DNA from: Bacillota bacterium
GTDB lineage: Bacteria; Bacillota; Clostridia; Peptostreptococcales; Anaerovoracaceae
DNA length: 64,000 bases
Assembly (NCBI GenBank): GCA_029101005.1
Contig: JAQXQE010000010.1
Span: 110,466-174,465, forward strand
Direction: 5' to 3'
Positions within the stretch are counted from its first letter, which is position 1; every line of letters begins with the position of its first letter. The position numbers and the translations under genes are program-made. Positions 53,635 through 63,857 of the stretch are shown piece after piece. The notes under the pieces were generated by a model. It saw nothing but the letters and a program-made list of their open reading frames with translations. It was not told where the DNA came from and ran no database searches.

Positions 53635-53714
53635 GATTGATGTATATTTATATTGGTAAGGACGAAAGACAACTTTGGTTTGGATAACCACAAGAAATCT
53701 GGAGGTATAATATA

Positions 53715-56201
53715 GTGTTTTGTATCAAATGTGGCAAGCAGCTTGCTGAGGATGCAGTTTTCTGCAGTGCTTGCGGAGCAAAAGTCAATACAGAGTCAGT
53801 AGCTAAGGCAATGCCTGAGTTCGACAGACCGGCAGCAACACCAAAGTCAACTGTTGAAGCGCCTAAGTATGATACACCGGCGCCAAAGAAGGCAACAGAG
53901 CCTGTAAGCCCAATGGCATTTGACTGGAGCAGTGTAATTGAGGAATCACACAAGAAGACTATTCCTACTAACATCAAGTCACCATGGGACTCAACAGGAA
54001 TTGATGAGGAGTCGGTTAACAGCACTCAGAGAATGATGGAGACAGCAAAGAAGACTCGCTATTCAGACGATGATCTCTTTGCAGAACTTGAGAAGCCGTC
54101 AACATCTTCATCACGTACAATGAGCTTCATTGATCTGCTGAAGGCAGAGCGTGAGGAGAAGGAGAAGGCTGCATATGAGGCTGCTCGTGCAGTAACAGAG
54201 AAGGAAGAGACTTCTTTCGATTATTCTGCATTCGATGAGAAGATTGATTTCGGATATGATCACCAGATTCTGCCTGAGAAGGACAGAGAGTATACAAGAG
54301 GTTATACTGATGTAGACAACGATATCATCGATTCAATCAGACAGAAGGCAGCGCCAGTAGCACCAGCTACGCCAGAGTCAACTGAACTCGATGAGTATCT
54401 TAAGCTCAGAAACCAGAGCAGAAGACATGTTGAGGAAGTGGAAGTATCAGAGCCTCAGCAGTATGTAACTCCTGCAGCAGAGGAGACAGCAACAATCGAG
54501 AAGGAATACGAGGAGAAGGCAGGAAGCATTGATGCAGAGCTCGCTGCCATTCTTGGCGTTGGTGGATTTGCAGCGGAGACAAGCGGATCAATCAGCCTTT
54601 TCGAGGAAGAGGAAGAAGATTCAGATGTTGATGATGATATGCTGAACCTCTATGCATCAGATGATGACGAAGAGGACTTCAGTGCATATGATGACTTCGG
54701 TACAGCAAGCGACGATGTTGAGATTGCACCTGTATTCGAGGAGGTGGCTCCAGTAGTAGAGCCTGTTGTTGAGCCTGTAGTCGAGGAGCCAGCAACAAGC
54801 CCTGAGGAGGATCTTTCAGCGCTTATCGCAGGAATCCTTGGATCAGAGGAGCCAGCAACAGCTAAGGTAGAGCCTGTAATTGAGCCAATCCCAGAGGTTG
54901 AGCTTGATTCTTCAATCGAGGATCTCTATGCATCGCTCGATGATTTCGCTCCAGTTGCAGAGGAGCCTGCAGTTGATCCTGTTCAGTCAGAGCTTGACGC
55001 TAAGCAGTCAGAGATTGACGAGCTTAAGGCTAGACTTGCAGCACTTATGGGTGAGAGCGTTGACGAGCCTGTTGAGATTGCTAAGCAGGAGGTAGTTGAC
55101 CTCGATGAGCTCATCGCAGAGCCAGCACCAGTAGTAGAGCCTGTGGTTGAGGCTAAGCCAGAAGTTGACGAGGATGACATTTTCTCTGTTGTTCTCGATA
55201 TAGATGAGAAGGACGAGGAGCCAGTAGTTGAGCTCCCGGTAGTAGAGGCGCCTGTTGAGGAACTTCCTGTAATCGAGCTTCCAGTTGCTGAGGAAGTAGT
55301 TGCAGAGGAGCCAGCTCCAGTTGTATCTGCTGTTGATACTCCAATGGTTGCAGCTGATGATGCGCTTGATTTGGATTCAGAGCTCGCAAGTCTTGGTTTC
55401 TTCGACGAGGAGCCAGAGGCGCCTGCAGTTGAGGCACCTGCAGTTGAGGCAGTTGCAGAGGAGCCGGTTGTTGAGGTTCCAGCGGTTGAGCCAGAGATGC
55501 CGGAGACAGATGCTATGTCAATCGAGGACCTTGAGAAGGAGCTCTTCGGTGACTTCGACGAGGACGGCGAGGCAGAGGCAACAAGAAAGATCGATAAGTT
55601 CTATACTTTATATAAGAAGAACGAGGAGTTCCAGAAGCTTCTCGATGAGGAGTACAGCAAGCTCCAGGGCGTAGAGTCATCGGATGACCTCGACGCCTTC
55701 TTCGGCGTGCAGGAGACATCTGAGGAGGTTCAGGAAGAGCCAGTTTCAGAGATTGAGCAGCTCCAGCAGGAGCAGTTAGCTCAGGCACAGCTTGCTGAGG
55801 CTCAGAGAAATCAGCAGCTTGAGCAGATGTTCGCGGAGCAGCAAAGCTCTCAGCAGAACGCATCAAAGGTAGAGCCAGTTAAGGCGGCTCCTGTATATGA
55901 GGAAGCTGACGACGAGTCACACGGACTCAGCAAGAAGGAGCTCAGAGCTCAGAAGAAGGCTGCAAAGAAAGCCGCAAAGAATGCACCGGTAGTTGATGAT
56001 GACGATGAGGAAGAGGGCGGTAATGCACTCACAATAATCGCAGTGGTTATTGCGGTTCTCCTCGTGGTACTGCTTGGTCTTATCCTGGTAATGAACTTCT
56101 TACCAGATTCATCACTTGGTATCAAGCTGACAACCTTCGTTGACAATCTCACATGCTACGTATCCACGACCGACGCAATCAATGACGACTTCCTGCTATA
56201 G
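53715..56201 (+). CDS. Large acidic zinc-ribbon protein with C-terminal membrane anchor
   Basis: 828 residues from GTG 53715 (GGAGG upstream). N-terminal zinc ribbon MFCIKCGKQLAEDAVFCSAC; a very long, low-complexity acidic region (about 100-640) rich in E, P, V and A with irregular repeats of VVEPVVE/VEEPV type; a glutamine-rich coiled-coil region (about 690-740); a basic KKAAKKAAK stretch; then one membrane span (NALTIIAVVIAVLLVVLLGL) and a short tail outside. Expected topology: zinc ribbon and acidic region in the cytosol. No function known; not recognised beyond the zinc-ribbon plus TM design. Co-directional with the UPF0182 gene but separated by a terminator. Confidence 0.7.
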   Translation: MFCIKCGKQLAEDAVFCSACGAKVNTESVAKAMPEFDRPAATPKSTVEAPKYDTPAPKKATEPVSPMAFDWSSVIEESHKKTIPTNIKSPWDSTGIDEESVNSTQRMMETAKKTRYSDDDLFAELEKPSTSSSRTMSFIDLLKAEREEKEKAAYEAARAVTEKEETSFDYSAFDEKIDFGYDHQILPEKDREYTRGYTDVDNDIIDSIRQKAAPVAPATPESTELDEYLKLRNQSRRHVEEVEVSEPQQYVTPAAEETATIEKEYEEKAGSIDAELAAILGVGGFAAETSGSISLFEEEEEDSDVDDDMLNLYASDDDEEDFSAYDDFGTASDDVEIAPVFEEVAPVVEPVVEPVVEEPATSPEEDLSALIAGILGSEEPATAKVEPVIEPIPEVELDSSIEDLYASLDDFAPVAEEPAVDPVQSELDAKQSEIDELKARLAALMGESVDEPVEIAKQEVVDLDELIAEPAPVVEPVVEAKPEVDEDDIFSVVLDIDEKDEEPVVELPVVEAPVEELPVIELPVAEEVVAEEPAPVVSAVDTPMVAADDALDLDSELASLGFFDEEPEAPAVEAPAVEAVAEEPVVEVPAVEPEMPETDAMSIEDLEKELFGDFDEDGEAEATRKIDKFYTLYKKNEEFQKLLDEEYSKLQGVESSDDLDAFFGVQETSEEVQEEPVSEIEQLQQEQLAQAQLAEAQRNQQLEQMFAEQQSSQQNASKVEPVKAAPVYEEADDESHGLSKKELRAQKKAAKKAAKNAPVVDDDDEEEGGNALTIIAVVIAVLLVVLLGLILVMNFLPDSSLGIKLTTFVDNLTCYVSTTDAINDDFLL

Positions 56202-56217
56202 AGGATATGATTCGAAT

Positions 56218-56256
56218 CTACAGCGGCAGCCTGACGCTGTCGCTGTAGTTTTTTAT
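56218..56256 (+). terminator. Terminator between zinc-ribbon and UPF0182 genes
   Basis: CTACAGCG and CGCTGTAG form the outer stem with an inner CAG/CTG, followed by six T. Confidence 0.85.
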
Positions 56257-56275
56257 AAGAGACAAAGGAGATGCT

Positions 56276-59197
56276 ATGTTCAATAAGAAAGTAGACAAGA
56301 AGGCTGCAAGAGAACTGGACAAGGGCGCTAAGGGAAGACAGAAGAAGAAGGGTCTTAGCCTTATTCTTATGCTCGTTGTGCTGATTGCAGTATGCTTCGT
56401 GATGCTGGTCGGCTTTATGACTGACTGGCTGTGGTTCAAGGATCTCGGATACACAAGTGTTTTCTGGAAGAAGCTGGTAACAGAGCTTGAGATTGGCGTG
56501 CCAGTATTCATCGTGGTGACACTTCTGATGAGATTCTATCTCAGAGCCCTTAAGAACGGTTATTTCAGGGATATTGAGTCACATGAGATTCCTAATCTCA
56601 AGAAACTTAATAGTACATCATGGGTACTTTCTGTTGTGTTCGGTCTTGTTGTGTCAACTTACTGTGCACGCGAGACATGGCTTGAGGCACTCAAGTTTAT
56701 CAAGTCGTCAGATTTCAACATTGCTGACCCTCTGTTCAACCTTGATATCTCGTTCTATGTATTCAAGCTGGCATACCTCACACAGATTAACAACATCGTG
56801 CTTGTTGTAATTATTGGTATGGTTGCAGTAACACTTCTGTACTACAGCATCCTGCTGACAGTAAGAACTCCAGATATCTTCAAGCACAAGGACGAAGAGC
56901 CTGAGTTTGAGGAGGAAGAGGAGTACGTAGAAGAGGAAGAGGAGCCAAATCCATTCAAGGGAACTCCTTTCGAGCAGGCTTTCGGCGGCAAGAAGAAGAG
57001 TGCTCCTTTCGGACAGAAGCAGCCTAAGCGCAGAGGCGGTAGAGGCCTTGAGGTGAACAGCAGCAATATGCAGCACCTTCTCAGCATCGCGTCAGGTAAG
57101 CTCACAATTCTTGGTGTGCTTTTCTACCTGATGCTTGGAGTTGAGTTCTTCCTCAGACAGTTCAAACTGCTTCACGCACATACTGGTGCCGTATATGGCG
57201 CTGGCTTTACGGATGTAAACATAACTCTCTGGATATACAGAATTATCATCCTTCTCTCAATCGTTGGAGCAGTAACACTTGCTATTCATATGAAGAAGAA
57301 GGAAGTTAAGAAGCTCACAAGAGTGCCTATTGTTATGATTGCAGTATTTGCAATTGGAACAGTGGCTTCTATGCTCGTACAGAACCTTGTTGTAAGCCCT
57401 GATGAGATCAACAAGGAGTCAAAGTACATCGAGAACAACATTGCTTACACAAGATACGCATACGATATCGATGACATCACATCAGAGTCGTATGCGGCTA
57501 GCAATACACTGAGTTCAGGCGACATCTCAGCTAACAGTGCGACAATCAGCAATGTTAGAATCAATGACTATGAGCCTGTGCAGACTTACTACAACCAGAC
57601 TCAGAGTATTAGACAGTACTATCACTTCAATGATGTAGATATCGACAGATACACATTCGAAGGAACTAAATATCAGACATACCTCTCAGCTAGAGAGATT
57701 GATGAGGAGAAGATTAGTGATACATGGATCAACAAGCATCTCAAGTACACACACGGCTATGGTGCTGCAGTATCACAGGTTAATGCTGTTACAGCAAGTG
57801 GACAGCCTGATGTTATCGTTGGAAACATTCCACCAGAGTCAGCTGAGGGAACAGTTGAGATCACAAGACCGGAGATCTACTTCGGAGAACTCACTAACGA
57901 TTACATTATCGTTAACACAAAGGAGAAGGAGTTCGACTATCCTGATGGAAGTTCGAACCAGTACTCAGAGTATGAGGGCAATGCGGGAGTTAACCTGAAT
58001 CTGCTCAACAGAGTGCTCTACTCAATCCGTGAAGGAAGCATCAAGATTCTCGTATCCGGCAATATCACTTCAAAGTCAAGAATCATCTACGAGCGTAATG
58101 TTGTAGACAGAATCAAGAAGATTATGCCTTACCTCGATTATGAGGAGGATCCATACATGACAGTAGTAGACGGCAAGCTCTACTGGATTCTCGATGCTTA
58201 CACAACAAGCTCATACTACCCATATTCAGAGCCATATAGCGGCGTAATGGGAACAACTAACTACATCAGAAACTCAATTAAGGTTGTTGTTGATGCATAC
58301 AACGGAGATGTTGACTTTTACGTTGTTGATGACAATGATCCTATTGCTAAGACATTCCAGAAGATCTATCCAAAGCTCTTCAAGAGCTTTGACAAGATGC
58401 CTGAGGGTCTGCAGCAGCACATCAGATATCCAAATGCTCTACTGAAGATTCAGGCAAGCGTATACAGAAAGTACCACATGACAGAGCCTAAGGTTTTCTA
58501 CCAGAAGGAGGACCTCTGGGATGTAGCTCACCAGATCTACGGTACAGAAGAAGTAGAGATGGAGCCAAGCTACTACGTATTCAGACTGCCTGATGAGGAG
58601 AACGCTGAGTTCATCAACATGATTCCGTTCACACCTCAGTCAAAGCAGAATATGACAGCTATCATGATGGCTCGTAATGACGAAGACCACTACGGTGAGC
58701 TCGTTGTATACACAATGCCTAAGAGCAAGACCATCTACGGTCCAATGCAGATCGAGGCTCAGATTGACCAGAATACAGAGATCTCAAAGGAGTTCTCACT
58801 CTGGAGCCAGTCTGGTTCTAAGTACAAGAGAGGAGACCTCTTCGTAATTCCTATCGGAAGTTCACTCCTTTACGTAGAGCCTGTATACCTCGAGGCTTCA
58901 AATGGAGCTATTCCAGAGGTAAAAAGAGTAATCGTTGCCTACGGTGACAGAATTGCCTACGAGTCTACATTCGCGAAGGCTCTCAGCAGCCTCTTCGGCG
59001 GAGACTACGGTGATGGCTCAACAGGAAGCGTAGACAATAGTGGATCTGGCGATGGCGAGCTTTCACAGGCACAACTCATCCAGAAAGCAAATGAAGCATA
59101 CCAGAACGCTGTAGCTGCACAGAGAGCAGGCGACTGGAAGAAGTATGGAGAGTATTTGGCACAGCTCGAGAAATATCTCGGAATGCTGGCAGGGTAG
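56276..59197 (+). CDS. UPF0182 family membrane protein
   Basis: 973 residues. Seven or so N-terminal spans (residues about 25-370, with FMTDWLWFKDLGYTSVFWKK), interrupted by an acidic/basic cytosolic loop (about 205-260, EEEEEYVEEEEEPNPFKG). Then a long extracellular domain with family segments INDYEPVQTYYNQTQSIRQY, VDIDRYTFEGTKYQ, YGAAVSQVNA and RPEIYFGELTNDYIIVNTKE. It ends with a glycine/serine linker and a helical tail. The family (COG1615) is widespread but without assigned activity. AAGGAG upstream. Confidence 0.9.
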   Translation: MFNKKVDKKAARELDKGAKGRQKKKGLSLILMLVVLIAVCFVMLVGFMTDWLWFKDLGYTSVFWKKLVTELEIGVPVFIVVTLLMRFYLRALKNGYFRDIESHEIPNLKKLNSTSWVLSVVFGLVVSTYCARETWLEALKFIKSSDFNIADPLFNLDISFYVFKLAYLTQINNIVLVVIIGMVAVTLLYYSILLTVRTPDIFKHKDEEPEFEEEEEYVEEEEEPNPFKGTPFEQAFGGKKKSAPFGQKQPKRRGGRGLEVNSSNMQHLLSIASGKLTILGVLFYLMLGVEFFLRQFKLLHAHTGAVYGAGFTDVNITLWIYRIIILLSIVGAVTLAIHMKKKEVKKLTRVPIVMIAVFAIGTVASMLVQNLVVSPDEINKESKYIENNIAYTRYAYDIDDITSESYAASNTLSSGDISANSATISNVRINDYEPVQTYYNQTQSIRQYYHFNDVDIDRYTFEGTKYQTYLSAREIDEEKISDTWINKHLKYTHGYGAAVSQVNAVTASGQPDVIVGNIPPESAEGTVEITRPEIYFGELTNDYIIVNTKEKEFDYPDGSSNQYSEYEGNAGVNLNLLNRVLYSIREGSIKILVSGNITSKSRIIYERNVVDRIKKIMPYLDYEEDPYMTVVDGKLYWILDAYTTSSYYPYSEPYSGVMGTTNYIRNSIKVVVDAYNGDVDFYVVDDNDPIAKTFQKIYPKLFKSFDKMPEGLQQHIRYPNALLKIQASVYRKYHMTEPKVFYQKEDLWDVAHQIYGTEEVEMEPSYYVFRLPDEENAEFINMIPFTPQSKQNMTAIMMARNDEDHYGELVVYTMPKSKTIYGPMQIEAQIDQNTEISKEFSLWSQSGSKYKRGDLFVIPIGSSLLYVEPVYLEASNGAIPEVKRVIVAYGDRIAYESTFAKALSSLFGGDYGDGSTGSVDNSGSGDGELSQAQLIQKANEAYQNAVAAQRAGDWKKYGEYLAQLEKYLGMLAG

Positions 59198-59207
59198 GAG
59201 ACAAGAG

Positions 59208-61124
59208 ATGAGAAAGTTTAATCTGGATAAGATGCTCTATACACTTACTCCCGAGGAGCATGATGTAGAGACCATCAAAGCGGCACTCAAGGGACACCCG
59301 GAAGTAAAGTTCGTATCACTTACTGGTGTCGATATGGGTAACCACAGCACAGACGAGAAGATTCCTGTTAAGGCATTTCTCGCTGATATCAAGACAATAC
59401 TTGCAGAGGGAGCGCAGACTGACGGTTCGTCAGTTTCCCTCCCTACAATTGCAGATCTGTCTAACGCTAGAGTAGACATTCTTCCAGATAAGAATGTTAA
59501 CTGGTACGTTGAGTACAACTTCAACAATGTGGACTTTGCCACAGGACTTCCAACAGGAACGCTCAGAATTCCTTCATTCCTGAGACATAATGGAGACACA
59601 TATGTTGGTTCAAGAACATTCCTCAAGGAAACAACAGAGACATTTAAGAAAGAACTCTGGAGGCTTCTCGAGGAGAATCCATATGTTTTCGAGCATATGA
59701 GCGGTGTCGACAGCATCGACGAAATTGAGGAGATCGTTCTGACTAACGCAACAGAGCTCGAGTTCTGGGTTAAGACGCCTGACGACAAGGCTGACAGAGA
59801 CAGCCTTTTCACCTCGCAGGAGCTCAAGGAGCAGTACTGGAAGAGAACAATCGGACCTGTTCAGACAGCTCTCGAGCAGGCTATCGATGTGCTTGACAGA
59901 TATGGCTTCGACATCGAGATGGGCCACAAGGAGGTTGGTGGAGTAAGAGCTAAGATGGACAAGGAAGGCTCATACAACCACATCATGGAGCAGCTCGAGA
60001 TCGATTGGAAGTACTCAAACCCAATTCAGTGCGGTGATAATGAGAGCCAGATTAAGAACATCGTTAGAGATGTATTCAGATACAACAACCTCGAGGTTAC
60101 GTTCCTCGCTAAGCCAGTAGAGGGCGTTGCCGGTAACGGTGAGCACACACACTTCGGTGTTGCGGCTCTGCTGAAGAACGGCAAGAGAGTTAACCTCTTC
60201 GAGACCAACGACAGAGAGAACCAGTTCATGAACCCTATCGGCTATGGTGCGCTGATGGGAATTCTCAAGAACTATGAGCTTTTCAATCCGTTCGTTGCGG
60301 CTACACATGATGCATTCCAGAGACTTAAGCCTGGATACGAGGCACCTGTCTGCGTAGTAACATCACTCGGCCAGGATTACCTCACACCATCACGTAACAG
60401 AACAATCCTGATAGGACTTGTAAGAGACCTGTCAAATCCAATGGCAACAAGATTCGAGCTCAGATCACCTAACCCACACACTAATACATACCTCGTATGC
60501 GGTGTTGGATACATGCTGATGCTTGATGGAATCAAGGCTGTACTCGAAGCAGGCAAGACATCTACAGAGCTTGAGGCTGCACTTTCAAAGAAGTACGGCG
60601 AGGAAGTATTCTATCTCGAGAAGGACAGAGAGTACCGTTCAGAGAAGAATATCTTCACTGATTACACTGAGGAAGAGAGAGCTAAGCTCTTCGGTGAGGC
60701 GCCATCAACAGTATGGCAGTGCTTCCAAGTATTCGATGACAGAGCTGATGAGCTCGAGAAGATCACACTCGGTGATGAGGTTCTCGCTGCTATCGTGAAG
60801 TCATACCGTGCGACAATGATTGCGAAGTGGAGCACAGAGTACCACGACAGACTGATTCCGCAGTCAATGGACTTCGTGAGAAGATGCGTTAAGGCTCACG
60901 GAGAGGATGCAACTGACTACGATATGGTTAACTGGGAGAGCGTTAACAAGCTGAGACTTGAGCTCGGTAAGGATAGCCTTTCTCAGAGATCAGTGCTCTC
61001 AAGAGCTAAGGATGCACTCGATGAAGGTGCCTACGAGAAGGCTGCACAGCTGGAGCTTGAGATTCAGAAGATGATGGAGCAGCTCCGCGATAAGTACAAC
61101 GAATACAGAAAGAATTTATTTTAA
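59208..61124 (+). CDS. Long-form glutamine synthetase family protein
   Basis: 638 residues. Glutamine-synthetase core: DGSSVSLPTIADLSNARVDI, an active-site glutamate region (FDIEMGHKEVGGVRAKMD), the ATP-site GNGEHTHFGVAALLKNGKR, and RFELRSPNPHTNTYLVCGV. The C-terminal extension is helical. The length lies between GSI (about 450) and GSIII (about 700). It should make glutamine from glutamate, ammonia and ATP, or act on a related substrate. The start at 59208 has TAGGAG; an earlier frame start overlaps the UPF0182 end. Confidence 0.88.
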   Translation: MRKFNLDKMLYTLTPEEHDVETIKAALKGHPEVKFVSLTGVDMGNHSTDEKIPVKAFLADIKTILAEGAQTDGSSVSLPTIADLSNARVDILPDKNVNWYVEYNFNNVDFATGLPTGTLRIPSFLRHNGDTYVGSRTFLKETTETFKKELWRLLEENPYVFEHMSGVDSIDEIEEIVLTNATELEFWVKTPDDKADRDSLFTSQELKEQYWKRTIGPVQTALEQAIDVLDRYGFDIEMGHKEVGGVRAKMDKEGSYNHIMEQLEIDWKYSNPIQCGDNESQIKNIVRDVFRYNNLEVTFLAKPVEGVAGNGEHTHFGVAALLKNGKRVNLFETNDRENQFMNPIGYGALMGILKNYELFNPFVAATHDAFQRLKPGYEAPVCVVTSLGQDYLTPSRNRTILIGLVRDLSNPMATRFELRSPNPHTNTYLVCGVGYMLMLDGIKAVLEAGKTSTELEAALSKKYGEEVFYLEKDREYRSEKNIFTDYTEEERAKLFGEAPSTVWQCFQVFDDRADELEKITLGDEVLAAIVKSYRATMIAKWSTEYHDRLIPQSMDFVRRCVKAHGEDATDYDMVNWESVNKLRLELGKDSLSQRSVLSRAKDALDEGAYEKAAQLELEIQKMMEQLRDKYNEYRKNLF

Positions 61125-61142
61125 AGAGAAAGAGGCGAGACA

Positions 61143-62411
61143 ATGCTTGATATTAAGAGAATCAGAGCGGATTTTGACGGCGTCAAGGCTGCAGTAGAGA
61201 GAAGAGGCAAGGGCGACTTCGGAATCGGCAGAGTAATGGAACTTGACGAGAGAAGAAGAGAGATTCTTGCAGAGGTAGAGCAGCTCAAGAGCAAGCAGAA
61301 CGCTGTATCAAGAGAAGTACCTAAGCTCAAGAAGGCTGGCGAGGATACAACAGAGCTTTTTGCAGAGATGAAAGAACTCTCAGCAAAGATAAAGGGTCTC
61401 GATGCAGAGGTATCTGAGGTAGAGGATGAGCTCAGACTCGCACTGCTCTCAGTTCCTAACACACCAAATCCAAGTGTACAGGATGGACTCGATGACAGCG
61501 ATAACGAGGAGCTTCGCAAGGTTGGAACTCCAAGAGAGTTCGACTTCGAGGCCAAGGCTCACTGGGATATCGGCGAGGGTCTCGACATCCTCGACTTCGA
61601 AAGAGCTTCAAAGCTTTCGGGCGCAAGATTCACAGTATACAAGGGCCTCGGCGCTAGACTCGAGAGAGCAGTAATCAACTTCATGCTCGACATACACGCA
61701 GAGCAGGGATATACGGAGATCCTGCCTCCATTCATGGTTAACAGAGATGCTATGACAGGAACTGGCCAGCTGCCTAAGTTCGAGGACGATATGTTCTACG
61801 TACCAGCTAAGGACTTCTTCCTGATTCCAACTGCAGAGGTTCCAGTAACTAACCTCAGAGCTAACGAGATTATGCCTTTCGACGAGCTCCCTGTATATTA
61901 CACCGCATACACACCTTGCTTCCGAAAGGAGGCTGGTTCAGCTGGAAGAGACACAAGAGGACTCATCCGTCAGCACCAGTTCAACAAGGTAGAGATGGTT
62001 AAGTTCGCTAAGCCAGAGGATTCTTATGCAGAACTCGAGACACTGACTAATGATGCAGAGGAGATTCTGAAGAAGCTCAACATCCCTTACAGAGTAGTAA
62101 GACTGAGCGCAGGAGACCTTGGATTCTCATCAGCAATGACATATGATATCGAGGTATGGATGCCAAGCTACGGCAGATACGTTGAGATTTCAAGTTGCTC
62201 AAACTTCGAGGACTATCAGGCAAGAAGAGCTAATATCCGTTTCAAGAGAGACAAGGATACTAAGCCTGAGTTCGTTCACACACTGAACGGTTCTGGTCTC
62301 GCAGTAGGCAGAACAGTAGCGGCAATCCTCGAGAACTACCAGAACGAGGACGGCAGTGTAACTGTACCAGAGGCACTCAGATGCTACCTCGGAACTGACG
62401 TAATCAAGTAG
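61143..62411 (+). CDS. serS: Seryl-tRNA synthetase
   Basis: 422 residues: the N-terminal long coiled-coil arm that grips the tRNA-Ser variable arm (about 30-105), and class II motif 2 ([20 protein letters not shown]) and motif 3 ([20 protein letters not shown]). Full length, 18 bases after the glutamine synthetase gene; the next gene starts three bases after its stop. Confidence 0.96.
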   Translation: MLDIKRIRADFDGVKAAVERRGKGDFGIGRVMELDERRREILAEVEQLKSKQNAVSREVPKLKKAGEDTTELFAEMKELSAKIKGLDAEVSEVEDELRLALLSVPNTPNPSVQDGLDDSDNEELRKVGTPREFDFEAKAHWDIGEGLDILDFERASKLSGARFTVYKGLGARLERAVINFMLDIHAEQGYTEILPPFMVNRDAMTGTGQLPKFEDDMFYVPAKDFFLIPTAEVPVTNLRANEIMPFDELPVYYTAYTPCFRKEAGSAGRDTRGLIRQHQFNKVEMVKFAKPEDSYAELETLTNDAEEILKKLNIPYRVVRLSAGDLGFSSAMTYDIEVWMPSYGRYVEISSCSNFEDYQARRANIRFKRDKDTKPEFVHTLNGSGLAVGRTVAAILENYQNEDGSVTVPEALRCYLGTDVIK

Positions 62412-62414
62412 AAG

Positions 62415-63836
62415 ATGAATAAAGAACGTACTATTTCTGACTTCCTTGTCGAGCACAAGGGAGTCAGACCTATTTCATTCCATATGCCAGGACATAAGGG
62501 CCGAGAAGATCTCTTTGTAAAATGCGGCTACGCCGGTTTCGTGCGCAACTTTGTCGGCAATGACATCACGGAGATTCCTGGCGCGGACAATCTCTTCGAC
62601 CCGCAGGGTACAATTCTGCGCGTGAAGAGGAACTACGCTAAGTTGTACGGAGTGAAGCATACAGAGCTTCTCGTCAATGGGTCAAGTGCGGGAATCATCG
62701 CATCGATTCTCAGCTTGGTACCAAAGGGTGGCAAACTCATACTTGGCAGAAATTCTCATCATTCAGCGTTCAGCGCTATGAGACTTGGGGGAATCTCACC
62801 GGTATATGTAAGACCCGAGATTGATCCAGCGAATGGACTTCAGACCTGCATAACGGCAGAGTCAATAGAAGAGGCCATAGATGAGAATCCTGATGCGGGA
62901 GCAGTATTTGTGGTCAGTCCGAACTACTACGGAGTGCTCTCCGACATCAGAGCAATTGTAGAGGTGTGTCACGAGAGAGGTGTGCCGCTCATCGTCGATG
63001 AGGCGCATGGAGCCCATCTCAAATTCTTCGACAGCCATTCAGTTCGAAAGAGAGCGGCGGAGAATCTCGGTGCAGATATCGTAGTATGCAGCACACATAA
63101 GACACTTCTGTCATTCACAGGTTCTGGAATACTGCATGTATGTTCAGATGCTGTGGATATCGAGGAGCTGCAGGACAAGCTCAGGATGGTTCAGACAACT
63201 AGTCCGTCATATCTTCTGATCGGAAGTCTTGATGTCAACGAGCAGATTATGGAGAGACTCTCTGATGATCTTGTTGCGAGCTGGAAGGAGGATCTCAAGT
63301 ACTTCTACAGCAGATGTCCTAAGATACCGGGAGTTGAGCTGTACACGCACGATATGCTCGATATGACCAAGATCAACATAAGTATGGCGAAGCTTGGTCT
63401 CAGCGGTGAGGAACTCGGACGCCAGCTCAGATATAACAATATCTGGATTGAGATGGTGCACGGTGACTATGTAATGTTGATGACCGGTGCGGGTAACAGA
63501 AGAGAGGACTACGTCGAACTCCTGCGAGTTCTTAGCATGCTCTCTGATAAGTACGCATACGAGCACGCGAGAAGTTCACATGCGGAGAATGCGGACTTCG
63601 AACTCGGAGTCAATGATATTCCAACTAAGAAGGAGAAGGTTCCACTCTACCTCGCTGAGGGAAGAGTGATGTACAACCCGATAATAATATATCCGCCTGG
63701 ATATCCAGTTGTGTGTCCTGGTGAGATAATGAATATGGATGCTATCAACTACATCTCGAGGGCGCTGACACGCGGCGAGAGCATAGTAGGTGTCGACGAC
63801 GAAGGAGAAGTAACGGTTGGATACGAGGAGCGCTAG
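62415..63836 (+). CDS. Orn/Lys/Arg decarboxylase-family PLP enzyme
   Basis: 473 residues: ISFHMPGHKGREDLF near the N-terminus, NGSSAGIIASI (PLP phosphate), IVDEAHGAHLKFF (PLP ring aspartate) and STHKTLLSFTGSGIL with the Schiff-base lysine. It is the compact form (about 470 residues) without the N-terminal wing domain of large inducible decarboxylases, like Bacillus SpeA/YaaO. It should form a polyamine precursor from arginine, lysine or ornithine; which one is not clear. The weak ribosome site suggests coupling to serS. Confidence 0.85.
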   Translation: MNKERTISDFLVEHKGVRPISFHMPGHKGREDLFVKCGYAGFVRNFVGNDITEIPGADNLFDPQGTILRVKRNYAKLYGVKHTELLVNGSSAGIIASILSLVPKGGKLILGRNSHHSAFSAMRLGGISPVYVRPEIDPANGLQTCITAESIEEAIDENPDAGAVFVVSPNYYGVLSDIRAIVEVCHERGVPLIVDEAHGAHLKFFDSHSVRKRAAENLGADIVVCSTHKTLLSFTGSGILHVCSDAVDIEELQDKLRMVQTTSPSYLLIGSLDVNEQIMERLSDDLVASWKEDLKYFYSRCPKIPGVELYTHDMLDMTKINISMAKLGLSGEELGRQLRYNNIWIEMVHGDYVMLMTGAGNRREDYVELLRVLSMLSDKYAYEHARSSHAENADFELGVNDIPTKKEKVPLYLAEGRVMYNPIIIYPPGYPVVCPGEIMNMDAINYISRALTRGESIVGVDDEGEVTVGYEER

Positions 63837-63857
63837 CGGAGGGCCAGCGCTCCTTTT
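63827..63857 (+). terminator. Terminator overlapping the decarboxylase stop
   Basis: GGAGCGCT (63827-63834) pairs with AGCGCTCC (63846-63853), then TTTT. The stem starts within the last codons of the gene. Confidence 0.85.
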
